The position numbers were made by a program, and so were the translations under genes. Positions 44,276 through 55,686 of a stretch of DNA of 64,000 nt are shown here, piece after piece. Origin of the DNA: Epiperipatus broadwayi (lineage: Eukaryota; Onychophora; Udeonychophora; Euonychophora; Peripatidae); NCBI GenBank assembly GCA_028023455.1, contig JAQFVV010012476.1, positions 3,161,555 to 3,225,554 of the forward strand. Reading direction: 5' to 3'. The stretch's first letter is position 1, and each line of letters starts with the position of its first letter. Under the pieces are notes generated by a model. The model was not told where the DNA came from, made no database searches, and saw only the letters and a program-made list of their open reading frames with translations.

Positions 44276-45240
44276 GCTAAAAATCATCTATCCGTAGGAA
44301 GAATTGTTTTTAAAAAAATTAAAATTCAGTTCAGGATAGTGGGGGTTTACTGTTGCCATTTATATTTAATTTCCAATTTAAAAAGTCAGCTTAAATTTAC
44401 TTAATTATTAGCTTCTAATTACGTAATTTCCTATTCAATAAGGTTTTTTTTTTTTATTGTTTATAATAAATACTCTCTATATGATATTCATTTAATATTA
44501 ATTATAGTTTTAAAAAAATACTTATTTTTATTAACTATAGCTGTATGAGTTATTTGATTAGCTTTTGTTGAAATTCTGAATAGGAAAAATATACCCGAAG
44601 GGACTCATAACTCATATCAATTTATGTTTAATTTTATATGAGATATTTTTCTAAAATTTGTAATTAAATTTAAAATTACTGGAAAACAATTTTTGGCAGA
44701 AATCATATTGATGGTGATGGTGGGGGGAGAAATATGATTTCTAATTTAGCCTTTTAGTAAAATAAAAACAAGAAAACATTTTTTTTATTACATTAAAATG
44801 AATAATAATTCTAAGCAAAGTAACTATTTAGGTTATATATATTGTGACTGTAAATTATTAGTACAAATATATGTATCAATTCAAAATATGAAGTTACAAA
44901 TGCAAACAATTGTAACCAACACTTTGATGATGATGATCGGTATAATCTTAGCACTTAGTTAAGTATAATTATTTCAAAAGTATTTTTAATTTCTTTGTCA
45001 GGATTCTATTTAAATTAATCTTTTAGGTGTCAATCTCTCTGTTAAATAGGAAGATTACTCCTATAAATTTTACTATTGCAGGTCATCATCGTTTTAATGT
45101 AATTCTGTTATCCCTCCCTATCCTCCAGTAGAGTGCAAAGTTTCTCAGATTAGTGATGTATTAAAAACTTATGTTTGGAATAAGTTCAAAAGCAAAAACG
45201 AACTAAATTGGTCAATAAAAATAATTTATTTACAATAAAT
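44276..45240. other. Non-coding AT-rich sequence
   Basis: No element or gene recognised. Confidence 0.35.
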
Positions 45241-45289
45241 AATTAAAATACAGGTGTGATCATTTAATTCCCAGAATGCACCTTTAAAA

Positions 45290-45660
45290 ACATACACAGG
45301 AAAGTGTACACTAGTGGCTATTGTTACATTCAACATAGTCCCATTGTGCATCTATACACTGATTATAATGGCATTTCCATTTCTGGAAGCACACCTACAA
45401 CTCATTTTCAGGAATACTGTTGAGCAGATGTTTAAATTCTTGTGGATATTAGTTACAATAGAAAATCTTCGTCTTTTTAGCACAGTTTTTAATTTTGGAA
45501 ATAACCGAAATCACAGGAAGCTAAGTCAAGTGAATAGACAAGATGGTTTAGGTGTGTAATTGGATTTTTTGGCTAAAAAGTCTTTCACGATGATTGCACC
45601 AATGACCCATTTTTTAGTGTTTGCATGAATATTTACTATTTTCTCAACAGCTAACTAACA
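45290..45660 (-). pseudogene. mariner-type transposase relic (C-terminal end)
   Basis: Read on the minus strand, pieces in shifting frames give VKDFLAKK, then HLVYSLDLASCDFGYFQN. This matches the mariner segment around the third catalytic acidic residue (FLAK ... PYSPDLAPCDF-LFP-LK). Further on comes a stretch like FLLMEMPL-SVYRC, corresponding to the FQKW--R--KCI--G-YFEG end. The catalytic Asp of the last motif is kept (CDF, about 45507), but stops and frameshifts interrupt the reading. The first two catalytic acidic residues are absent. Near 45250, ATTTAATTCCCAGAATGCAC may be close to the element end. Confidence 0.65.
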
Positions 45661-45664
45661 ATTA

Positions 45665-47120
45665 GTCTGTCAACTTAAAATTTACATACATGTCAACATG
45701 TTCAAACATGAATGCCAAATACTCATGTGATTTCAATACAATTAGATTATGGTGACACCACATAGCCATTTTGAGAATTAAATTATCACATCTTGTATGT
45801 CATTGTTCCTTAGATGTTCCCAATTGATATCAGATAAATTCAATAAATGCAGTACAAAATATTGAAAAAAAGAAAGAAAAGGTAAATATTAAAAATTTAA
45901 GGTCTTGTGGATAAATATAAATGAAGATCATATCATCTAATGTAAGCTTATTATAAATATGCAAATCTTCAACAATAATCTTTATCAATCCAGTCCTGAT
46001 TGTGATTATCCTCTTCAAGTATCAGTCATGGTAGATAGTGTAAATGAGTCACATTACATAAATATATATAAGGATTTATGGAAAAGTCCTCCCCTTTCCT
46101 CTCAGCATGTATTTTTTCTTTAAAGTAAGCAGTGTTGTATTTTATGCAACTCAATATTTGTCTGGTTATAACTGAATAGCTAAAGTTATTTTGACTATTA
46201 TGCCTGGATGTTTTTAGGCTTATGGTCAATAGTCATCTGATAGCTAATAGCACCATTATTTATGAAATGGATGAGTATTAAAAAATACATTAAAATAATC
46301 ACCAAGATACAACTATCTTAAGATATTCTGAAAGAAAACTAATTTTCACAGAATCAATCTTCATTGTTTTTGTTCCAATTCAAAATTTTCACTCCTATTT
46401 ATATATCATGTTCTCATAACATGCTTTAAACACTTAATACATAATTGAATCTGTATTAATTTTTATCAAGTTGTTCTTTATGAAACATCTTTATCTAGAT
46501 TTAATTACCAGATTTAATATAATTTAACAAAACATTCTTTTTTAACTATTTACAAATATTTATAAAATAATTTTATTTTCTGACTAGTTATTGCTTTATA
46601 ATTTTTAATAATTTATTCAGATTTGGCATTCAATTTACTACAAAAAAAAAGGAAATTAGTTTTTATACACTCATCTAGCAGACAAATGTGAACGGGTTAT
46701 AAAATATGGTACATTTTCTTAAATCTTGCAATTCAAATTCACTTGCAGGCACTAAAAGTTAAATAAATTATCTAATTTGTCTTTTTTTCACAAATTATAA
46801 ATTTTATAATACACATTTCTTTTACTAAATATTTAATAGTATGTTTAAGTCTTTAGACTGATTTTCTTTTAATTTTTTAAATCATTAGAATTTGAGTTAC
46901 ACATATATATTAATGTAAATGCATGTGACAATATAAAAGATTTACTAATTAATCTATCAGAGTCTTTCATTAAACTTTCTTGACCATGTAGTTTTAAAAT
47001 CCACTACTTTGAACTGAAATCAAATTGGTACTGTTACAATATATGTATATGAGTGTATAATAGTTAAAAATATACTGGAAATAATTCTTAAGTGTTTTTT
47101 TAAATTGATATCAATACAGT
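45665..47120. other. Non-coding AT-rich sequence
   Basis: Frames at 45830-46018 and 46026-46229 have no motif; no repeat was defined. Confidence 0.35.
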
Positions 47121-47126
47121 TTTACA

Positions 47127-47127
<1 letters not shown>

Positions 47128-47187
<60 letters not shown>
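47128..47187. repeat. (TA)n microsatellite
   Basis: About 58 bp of pure TA, followed by more TATATA runs to about 47235. Confidence 0.95.
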
Positions 47188-47191
<4 letters not shown>

Positions 47192-47259
47192 TATATAATT
47201 ATCTATCATTATAAATTCATATATATATATATTCTAACCTAGAACAAATAAGAAAAAAG

Positions 47260-47420
47260 AGAGAGAGAAAAGAGTGATAAAAGAAGTAAGGAATTAGAGA
47301 GAAGAGAGAGTGAGAGAGAGAAAAGGAGTGAAAAAATTAACAGCAAAAGAGAGAAAAAATGAAAATATAAGAAAGAAAGAAAGAGTAGAGACAAAAAGCA
47401 AGAAAAAAAAGAGTAAAACA
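47260..47420. repeat. Purine-rich (GA/AAAG) tract
   Basis: Almost pure purine on the plus strand (AGAGAGAGAAAAGAGTG, GAGAGAAGAGAGAGTGAGAG). The 60-aa minus frame of L/S/F is compositional. Confidence 0.8.
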
Positions 47421-47626
47421 AATAAAGATAAAAAAGTTGAAGGTTTTAGAAATAAATATATATAAACCAATGTTGAAGCAAAAATAATAAAGGAGATTTA
47501 AATCAATTGCTAATCCTTAAATCTGTCTTGTTGACATCCTTGTTATGTTATTTATTACCTGCCTCTACATTAGACCTTTTTAGGGGGGGGGATTTTAATA
47601 CCATGTTAACTGTATTGCATTCTCAG

Positions 47627-47628
<2 letters not shown>

Positions 47629-47708
<80 letters not shown>

Positions 47709-47790
47709 TGAGAAAAACAAATAAAATCAAAAGAAAAAAAAAAGGAAAGGGCAAGCATGAGAGAAAAAGAAAAGAGAGAAAGAATTAAAA
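47629..47790. repeat. (GA)n microsatellite, ~75 bp, plus purine-rich shoulder
   Basis: Pure AG repeat to about 47705, then AAAAAGAAAAG-type purine DNA. The 93-aa frame that reads ERERER and KRKKKG through it is not a gene. The flanks at 47430-47470 and 47800-47840 (AATAAATATATA-AACCAAT-TTGAA) are alike, so the GA tracts lie within a tandem duplication of about 370 bp. Confidence 0.85.
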
Positions 47791-47999
47791 AAAATTTAAA
47801 AATTCAGTTTAGTAATAAATATATAAACCAATATTGAAACATAAATAACAGTATTTGCATTACCATGCAAAGCTGCAATTTCCAAGCAAGTCACAAATTC
47901 ATTTGTTTTAATAACTGATAAACCAATAATATTTTTAATAAAGATTTCAAAATTTTCATCAATCATCATCATCAGTTAGTCAGACTACACACAAAAAAT

Positions 48000-48565
48000 G
48001 ATATATTAGAGATGTGGTTTGTGATGACTTTACAAACCAATCTATGCACCATAAATACATTCATATATAGATCCTATTGGTGCATTTATTTACTTACTTG
48101 ATATTTTACCATGTCGTATTTTAACTTTTTCTGCAGAAAGCTTTTTTTTCTGAAATACTTGGGAACACCATGTCCAACTGTAATTTTTCAATGTTTTCTA
48201 ATCTCTACGATAGCTTTCCAATGAGATAATCAACATTGCAGGTCTTTTGAATGACTTTGAGATGTTTAATTGATTTTTCTGATGAAATCCATGCTCATGT
48301 TCATTACAACATACCCTCCATTTCTAATCCATTTCAACATGTCCAATCTAATGAAGATGATGTTATCCAGTACTGGATTCTGTAGTATTACATCCATAAA
48401 GTTAAAGGATATATTAATTAATTTTATGGTCATGCTATTGTATGTTTAAAATGTTAGCAGGTGACTGACAGTAAAATTTTCTAAAGCTTACATTGATAGG
48501 GTATCCATGTCTCACCATTATATACTAAATAGGTAACATAACTGCTCTTTATACAGTTGATTGCA
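48000..48565 (-). pseudogene. LINE ORF2 3' end, copy b
   Basis: Read on the minus strand from about 48560, frames give YKEQLCYLF, later HLHxIGHVEMD and KNQLNISKSFKRP, then an SAEKVK tail. They resemble the LINE order LRW-GHV-RM, KR-KD-LK, W----R--W, FE--R. Stops are frequent. It is a truncated relic of the same broad group as the fragments at 33.0, 49.6 and 53.5 kb. Confidence 0.55.
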
Positions 48566-49520
48566 TTTTACTGTGATGGAAATATTATACTTTTTAGCTT
48601 ACATAAGCAGCGGCTTATTGAAATCTGTGTTGCACCTCAATATCTAAGTCCGCCCTTTTATTAATAACTTTCTAAACTAAAAGTTGTTGAAATTGTTTCT
48701 TTCATTACTGCTGAGAAAGGATAGTTTTTAAAATATTAATTACAAAACCAAAGCCCAAAATATCATTTACAGCAACGGTTAATAAAAACTTGTTTTTTAA
48801 ATTATCAGCTGTTGATTTATCAAATAAAAAAATTGAATTGCTAAAAATATTTCACCAGTTGGAAGGTTGAAGTAATCTTAATGCGGATTTAGGATAGGTT
48901 ATTGTAATTGGTAAAATAGTAAAGTAGAAATACGTAGATAATTGCAATGGATCTTTATTATAAATAAATAATAATTAACAAGGTAATCAGCTACTATGGA
49001 TAGTGAAAAATTTTAGAAGATTTTACTTTTCTTTATTTTTTAGGTGCAACTAAATATCTATTTAGTAATCTTTATGCAAATTGAAATGGGCTACTTAGCT
49101 AAAAATATTTTAAGTTTGCTTGGAAGTGATTAACTACTTTAAAAATGTCTTATTCAGCTTCTTCCTTAGATTTCAGATATAACATGCAGATCTACAATAT
49201 CTTGATAGTTTTGTAATTAAAAAGGTGAACTTAAATGTTGAGGTACAAAACAGACTCCAGTCTCCAGCCGGTTTTTGCTTTTAGCAAGTTAAATAAGTGC
49301 ATTTCATTGTAGCAAAATAAATACTTTGACTAAATTAGTCTCATATAGAGATGATATTTTGCCTAATTTATTGCACAGATGTGAGACAAGGCTTAGCATT
49401 CTATCAATGTATGTTACCAATTTTTTTGTTAAGGAATGCTCTGTAAAATACAATGAGAAGATCATAAGAACAACCAAGATCCTCTTCAACTTGTAGTTAT
49501 GTGATATTGTGGAAATCTAT
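48566..49520. other. Non-coding AT-rich sequence
   Basis: A 61-aa minus frame at 49304-49489 has no motif. Confidence 0.35.
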
Positions 49521-49534
49521 TACTGTATGATAAC

Positions 49535-49785
49535 ATTTTCATTGGAATGGGCTTTTGAAATATGTGGGCAAAACAAGACTCCTAAAAAAGTATTTTATGG
49601 CAAATTTGAAAATGGTTTTCTTGGAAGAAACAAATCATTCTGCTTTATAAACATTATCTCAAAGACATTTAAAAAAAAAGTCAAATGATGTATTTTTCCA
49701 TTGGAAAGATGTGTCAAAAGATTTCTGCAGAAGAGGTTGAAAGGCAGCATCTCAAAGTATTCAATAAAGAGAATGAATTACTATG
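49535..49785 (+). pseudogene. LINE ORF2 3' end, copy c
   Basis: One frame reads CGQNKTPKKVFYGKFENG, then FINIISKTF and, after a shift, a basic tail. This follows the LINE order GHV-RM---R-PKKVFYGEL--G, then KRFKD-LK. It shares DNA with 32.99 kb (TTATCTCAAAGACATT). It runs into the ATT microsatellite at 49833. Confidence 0.65.
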
Positions 49786-49831
49786 TTATATATGTGTTGA
49801 CTGGTTTGAACACTCTTTGCACTGCTTATCT

Positions 49832-49832
<1 letters not shown>

Positions 49833-49888
<56 letters not shown>

Positions 49889-49980
49889 ATTATTAGTATT
49901 ACTACTACTACTACTACTACTATTACTACTACTAATACTACTACTACTACTACCACTACTACTACTAATACTATTATAAA
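49833..49980. repeat. (ATT)n followed by (ACT)n microsatellites
   Basis: About 60 bp of ATT, then about 80 bp of ACT with a few variants. The frames reading YYYYY, LLLLL, TTTTT or NNNNN across it are artefacts. Confidence 0.95.
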
Positions 49981-50114
49981 GAAGGAATAACTTCTACGGT
50001 CATGTGACTTGAAAAATGTAAGGATACATCTATGCTTAGAGCACATGTTTGGAGGGGTTATTCCTTCTTCATAATATTACATATGTAGGCTAAGCAATAT
50101 AAATAGCAGAATAT

Positions 50115-50208
50115 TTATTATTATTATTATCACAACCACCTCAAGCATCATCATCATTACCATCACCACCACCACCACCACCATCATCATCATCATTATT
50201 ATTATTTG
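50115..50208. repeat. Compound ATT / ATC / ACC / ATC microsatellite
   Basis: ATTATTATTATTAT, then CATCATCATCATTACCATCA, CCACCACCACCACC, and back to ATC and ATT. Confidence 0.9.
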
Positions 50209-50640
50209 TTTATTTTTGTACTTCTATTGGAATTGAGATAGACTTACTCCTTTGCTAATCATGGCTACTGATTAGTCACTATAACATAGACCTCCAAACA
50301 AAGTTTGTGTTGCTTTTTTGTTAATTGTTGCAAAATAATGAAAATACATATTCAAAAACATTAATCAAATTTCTATCCTCCTTTTTTAATATTTAACAAC
50401 GTATAAAAATAATAATCTCCAATTACATTTTATTAGAGCAGTTAAATTTCCATCTCTCATAAATTTCATATTTTGGTAATCAATAATTAAATTATATAAA
50501 ATTAGGTCTAAATTTCTCAACCACGTAAAAATGAAATAAGAAAAGAAGAAATTATTAAAAAAAAATTGAAGAAAAAAAAACAAAACTATTCTGCAAACCA
50601 AATATTTATTTAGATTATGTTTTAACCTGAGATTATAAAT
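50209..50640. other. Non-coding AT-rich sequence
   Basis: No feature; the 71-aa minus frame at 50386-50601 is poly-F/poly-K composition. Confidence 0.35.
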
Positions 50641-50651
50641 TTACACTGTAA

Positions 50652-50865
50652 GTGCGATTTGGCGCAGTTGGTACGATTTGGCTCAGGAGGTCCCGGGATC
50701 GATTTTTGCGCTTTTTGCGCTTGCAGGTCGCCCGAACTTTTTACGACCTTCCGAGCAATAAAGCCATAGGCCCCTGTTTTTAGTTATCAAAAACTGGTCT
50801 AGATCATCTCTTCTGTCACGTGGTCAACCCAAGTCTTCACCTGCCATGTTATCTGAATACACACG
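50652..50865 (+). mobile_element. Possible SINE with tRNA-like head
   Basis: TTTGGCGCAGTTGGTACGAT resembles a Pol III A box and GGTCCCGGGATCGATTTTTG a B box about 35 nt later. Further on is a region (GTCGCCCGAACTTTTTACGA, CTTCTGTCACGTGGTCAACC) that is markedly richer in GC than its surroundings. No second copy was found in the window and no duplication was identified, so the class remains tentative. Confidence 0.45.
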
Positions 50866-51340
50866 TGCTTTACCCAATTTCTTTTCCTTTTTTCAATTTG
50901 TTAAATAAATAATATCTTTAATTTACTTTTTTCAAGTTCTCTATATCTAACTTGTTCAACTTACTTAGCTTCTTTCTGATTCAAAATTTACTCCCTTAAA
51001 TGTCTCCTTTTTTAATGTGTAATTGTCCACGTCTTTACTCCATACAAAATAATACTTTAAGAAAAACATTCCCCAATGTGAACATTTAAAAAAAAAATAT
51101 AAACGTGTATGAAACTAAGTCAGAAAATAATCTAATATTATCCAAACTATTTGAAATTAATGTTTGTGTAGTTTAACACGATTGTAAAGTGGTAGAATTG
51201 AGGTTAAAATTATCCTAATCCAGGCTTAATCTAATATTTCTGAGACTTGAGCTTCACGTGACTTTTCAAAAGAATAGCCATTATCCTGACTTTATTTTTT
51301 TATTTTATTAATATTTATTCAAATTCAATGCTATAAAATA
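50866..51340. other. Non-coding AT-rich sequence
   Basis: No feature recognised. Confidence 0.35.
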
Positions 51341-51345
51341 ATATA

Positions 51346-53375
51346 TAGACCATGTGGTTGCCAGGCGGCAGATCTCAAGGTTCATAAACCACAATGCAGC
51401 CTTGTGATTTCCGATGCTCTAACGTCTTATGAATTTCTAAGCAATAAATCATTCAATTTTTTATTTATTTTGCATGGTTTCATATAGTAGTAGAGCATCA
51501 AACTCTGGACTTAAAAAAAAAATTGATGGATCACATCCCAGATCTAATACTTCCATGCTTATGTTCTTATGACTTCTGAGAAATAAACCATTCAGTTATT
51601 TATTTACCATATCTGGTTTAGCCTAGAGGTAAAAAAAAACAGACTCCAGAGCTTAAGGTCCATGAATCACAGCTCAGTTTTCTCATTTTCAATGCTCTAT
51701 CTTCTTCTAAATCATTTGATTATTGATTTATTGTGGAAGGCTTAGTGTAGCAGCAAAGTAACTGACTCTGGAACTCAATATCTATGGATTATATCCCATC
51801 CCTGATACTTCTAGTGTTCTACCTTTTTAAAAGTTCCTGGGAAATAGAACTATTTGACTATTTATTTGCAAGTTTGGTGTAGTGATAGTGTATCAAACCA
51901 TGGAGCTCATGATCTTTGGATCATAGCCCAGTTCTGTCATCTCCAGTGCACTGTAAATTTTTATGAATTCCTGAGCAATGAAACATTTGCAAATTTGGAA
52001 GATTTGGTGTATCAGTAGAGATCCTGACGTAGACCTCATAATCCATGGAACAATGCCAGCTCTTTCAATTTCAGTGCTCTAACTTCTTATGAAATCCCAA
52101 GCAATAAACTATTCAACTATTTATTAATCTCATAAGGATTGGTGTAGCAGAAGAGTGGCTAAGTATGGAACTTAAGGCTTATGGATCACATCCCTCAGCT
52201 CTATAACTTCTGATGTTTGAACATCTTGTGAACTCATGAATAATAAACTATTCAATTACTATATACCTTTTGAGTTCCCAGAATGTTTTGCTGCAGTAGT
52301 AGAATAACAGACTCTGGAACTCAAGGTCCATAAATCACAGCCCAGCTCTGTCCCTTCTAGTACTCTAACTTCTTACAAATTCCTTAATAATAAATCATTT
52401 GATTATTTGTTTAGCATGGTTTGGTGTAATAATAGAGTAGCAGACTCTGGGTCTTAAGGTCCATGGATCATTACCATTTTCTATTATTTCCAGTGTTGTA
52501 ATACCTTGTGAATTTCTGAGTAGAATAGCAGACTATAAAAATTAATGCTATGGACCATGATCCAAAGGTTACTTGCAGTTGTCTAACTTTTTATGAATTC
52601 CCAAGTAGAGTAGCAGACTATAAAAATTGGGGTTCATGGACCATGATCCAAGTGTTACATTCAATGATCTAACTTCTTATGTATTTCTGAGCAGAATAGC
52701 AGACTATGAAATTTAGGTTCAGACAATGATCCAAATGTCACCTCCAGTACTCTAACTTCTTATAAATTCCTGAGTAGGATAGCAGAATATAAAGCTTAAG
52801 ATTTATTGACCATGATCTAAATATCATTTCCAATTGTCTAACTTTTTATGAATTCCTGAGTAGAATAAGTTACAGTGCTCTAACTTCTTATAAATTTCTG
52901 ATAAGAATAGCAGACTATGAAGCTTAAGGTTTATGGACCATGATCTAAATGTCCACTTCCAGTTGTTTAACTTTTTATGAATTCCTGAGTAGAGTAGCAG
53001 ACTATAAATCTTGAGGTTCATGGACATAATCTAAATATCACTTCCAATGCTGTAATGTCTTATAAATTCCTAATAAGAATAGCAGACTATGAAGTTTAAG
53101 ATTCATGGAACATGATTCAAATGTTACTTCCACTTTTCTAACTTCTTATGTATTCCTGAGTAAAATAGCAAACTAGGAAGCTTAAGATTCATGAACCATA
53201 ATCCAAATGTCATTACTGCTATAATTTCTTAAGAATTCCTGAATAATAAACCATTTTATTGTTCATTTACCTTGTATGATTTGGTGTAGTTGTAGAGTGG
53301 AAGGCTCTGGAGCTCAAGATCCATGGATCATTGCTCAGCTTTATCACTTCCGGTACTCAAATTTGTAATGAATTT
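51346..53375 (+). repeat. Tandem array of a tRNA-like unit with two monomer lengths
   Basis: The consensus includes TTTGGTGTAGTAGTAGAGTA, GCAGACTCTGGAGCTCAAGG, TCCATGGATCATAGCCCAGC, TCCAGTGCTCTAACTTCTTA, TGAATTCCTGAGCAATAAAC and CATTCAATTATTTATTTA. From 51346 to about 52515 units are about 130 bp (about nine). From there to about 53240 they are about 85 bp: the repeated word AGCAGACTAT falls near 52527, 52612, 52700, 52909, 52995 and 53081. The short unit lacks the AATAAACCATTCA...GGTTTGGTGTAG part. A last long unit ends near 53370. TGGTGTAGTAGTAGAG and GGTCCATGGATCA lie where tRNA A and B boxes would. The 67-aa minus frame at 52824-53027 merely reflects the repeat. Confidence 0.85.
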
Positions 53376-53449
53376 ATGAAAAAGTAAAGCCAACATTTTT
53401 TTAAAAATAATTCACACAAGCAAAAAGATATTTATAATATGAAAATATT

Positions 53450-53755
53450 GAGTGGTTTATTGTTCAGGAATTCATAAAAAGTTTGAGGACTTCGATATGA
53501 TATCTTATTACAGATATTCATTGTATTCTATATTCAGCCATATCTTTCAAATAAAACAATCAATATTGAATTCCTTTAGAATGTCTTTGAAATGATATTT
53601 ATAACATAAATTAAATCTGCCTATCACACAAAAACCATAGTTGAGTTCACCATAATTTTTTTTAAGAAGTCTTCTCATTTGTTTACATGACCAATCCTAT
53701 GGTTGTGTATAATGGACTATTACATCCAGAAAGTAGAAGAAAGTATTGATCGGTC
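53450..53755 (-). pseudogene. LINE ORF2 3' end, copy d
   Basis: On the minus strand frames give IGHV, then KKNYGELN, then YKYHFKDILKEFNIDCF. They match the LINE C-terminal order GHV, PKK-LYGEL, KRYKD-LK-F-ID. Shifts separate the pieces. The KDILKEFNID stretch (about 53562-53595) is the best preserved of the four copies. Confidence 0.65.
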
Positions 53756-54645
53756 TTAATTTTAGAACTTTATAGAGCATTTTAAAATAAAACAAAAAAA
53801 TAAAATCTTTAATCTATCTTAAATTACTTGAATTCATTTCATTTATTTTTTTATGCATTTTTTTTTGTTATTGTAATTACAGATATAAGTTTGAATGATT
53901 GCATGATATCTGTAAATATTCACATCCTGAGATTTAAGAAATTTAACCAAAATTTAGAAAGCAAGGGTTTCAAATCTTTACTCAAATAAATTATTTATTT
54001 TATAAATAAGAATCTAAGTTATACTTATAGTTTATTGTCTAATCACTTAACTTGAGTTATTTAAAAAGCATTATATGTTAACAAGCTGTTGGTATTAAAA
54101 TATAGACTTCGATTAAAATTAGGTTCCTTAAAAAATGCTAATGACTTTATTGCTCAGGAGGTCATTGATGTTTGAGCACCAGAATCAGTCTTGGAACCTC
54201 CCAAACCACCAATTCAGATGCTCCACCATGTACCAAACTATATAGGAGAATTCCATATAAATTAAATATTCACTGATTAATAGCAATGATTTTCATTTCA
54301 GCTTATCTTTTTTTCTTGTTATTTAGCACTAAAGATAACTCTTGAGACAGATGAAGACAAATTATATTAAGAAAATAAAAGAAACACTTATTTTATACTA
54401 AAAAGTAAAAAAACAAATTTTCTTCAACTTTCACTAATAAAAGGGTGGAGTTGAAAATGTTACTACGTTAATTCACAATATAGATTCCCAAAGAATTATT
54501 TAAATAAACTTTCAATGGATACACTCTTGTAAATATTTCTATGTATTCACCAGATAAAAAAGACATTTTCATTTAATGAATAGATTGGCAGTCATACAAG
54601 ACAAGAAAGTTGGGTTTTGATTGCAAGTTTATTTAAATGATTCTT
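53756..54645. other. Non-coding AT-rich sequence
   Basis: No feature recognised. Confidence 0.35.
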
Positions 54646-54649
54646 TTTT

Positions 54650-54755
54650 TCTATATGTCAAAGCATCAGCCGGGAAGCAAACCTGCAACAACAGTCTGCA
54701 AGCAAAATGCTTGCAAGGCGGCTGTGCTGACTTCTCAGCTACCAACGCTTTGTGA
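54650..54755 (-). mobile_element. tRNA-like SINE, copy 4
   Basis: On the minus strand: GCGTTGGTAGCTGAGAAGTC, AGCACAGCCGCCTTGCAAGC, ATTTTGCTTGCAGACTGTTG, GGTTTGCTTCCCGGCTGATG, then CTTTGACATATAG and an A-rich tail. It is the same unit as at 39.0 kb, with the same CTTGCAA anticodon-like loop. No convincing target duplication was found. Confidence 0.75.
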
Positions 54756-54939
54756 TTTAGCAGAGTATCATACTTTTAAATATATTTATATAAATAAAAT
54801 ATCCCTTTCTTAAAAAAAAAAGTTATATTTTTTATTGTTTATTTTTATATATGTCCAGAAATTAGTAATGCAGAAAATTTAGTTATTGCTTGAAGGTTTG
54901 TGATGATGGTATTTTAGATGTTGTAATATGTTGAATGAT

Positions 54940-55625
54940 TTTTATCATCTATTATTAAATGCAGAATGTCTAGAAAATTTTAAGTCTTATTTAAACTTTT
55001 CAAATATAAACAGCTGATAGTAATAACACACAAATAGGTAATACAGATTAGTTGATACACAACTTTTTAAGTATTGCTATTCTTTGCTCTTCTACAGGTG
55101 ATGAGGAATCGACTTTACATCTTTAGTTTCTTGAATATTTAATTTTAAGGCAATGCTCTAACAAACTGAGTTATTTTGTCAAAGGCAACAATCAGTAGAA
55201 ATTTCATGTACTTAACAATGAGGCCTGGTTCAAATCCTCCTGATTTCTTTTGTTTTTACTGACTATTGCCTTTGAAAGAATAGATCAATTGGTTACAGAA
55301 TTACCTTTAAATTTGATATTCAAGAATCTAAAGAAGTAAGTTAGACTTCTATGCTAGTATTGTCACAGGAAGATTGGAGAATAATATCACTCAAAACATT
55401 GTGTAATCTACTGACCTGTTTTGTTTATAACAGTTGGTGTTGTCACTAGTCTAGTCAGCAATGCCCGAAGAAGACCAGAGAACAATACCACTGGAAACAT
55501 TGTGTAGTATACTAACCTGTGTTGTCTATTTGTGTGATATTACTAACAGTTTTTTGTATTTGAAAAGTTTAAATAAAACTTAAAATTTTCTAGACATTCA
55601 ACATTTACTGATAGATGATGCAAAT
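54940..55625. mobile_element. Nested fold-back element
   Basis: Outer arms are about 54945-55062 and 55500-55622 (for example GTCTAGAAAATTTTAAGTCT against AACTTAAAATTTTCTAGACA). Inside are second arms, about 55090-55195 and 55255-55360 (TCTTTAGTTTCTTGAATATT against GATATTCAAGAATCTAAAGA). The central loop is near AATGAGGCCTGGTTCAAATC. Two similar segments at 55375-55425 and 55480-55520 (AAACATTGTGTA-T-TACT-ACCTGT) form a further internal duplication. The outer and inner hairpins may be two insertions or one complex element. Confidence 0.8.
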
Positions 55626-55686
55626 AGTCCAACAAATTATAAAATTTAATTATGATTTAATACCACTAGATGGCATCACCATAAAG

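Noticed and set aside
47507-47788. 93-aa frame with ERERER then KRKKKGKG
   Set aside because: Translation of a GA microsatellite and purine tract.
49685-50046. Frames of 101, 60 and 86 aa with poly-L, -T, -Y, -N or -V
   Set aside because: Translations of ATT and ACT microsatellites; only the LINE-like part before 49785 has any meaning.
51346-53375. CRISPR-like array
   Set aside because: Units are contiguous and diverged, with no alternation of identical repeats and unique spacers, and the DNA is eukaryotic.
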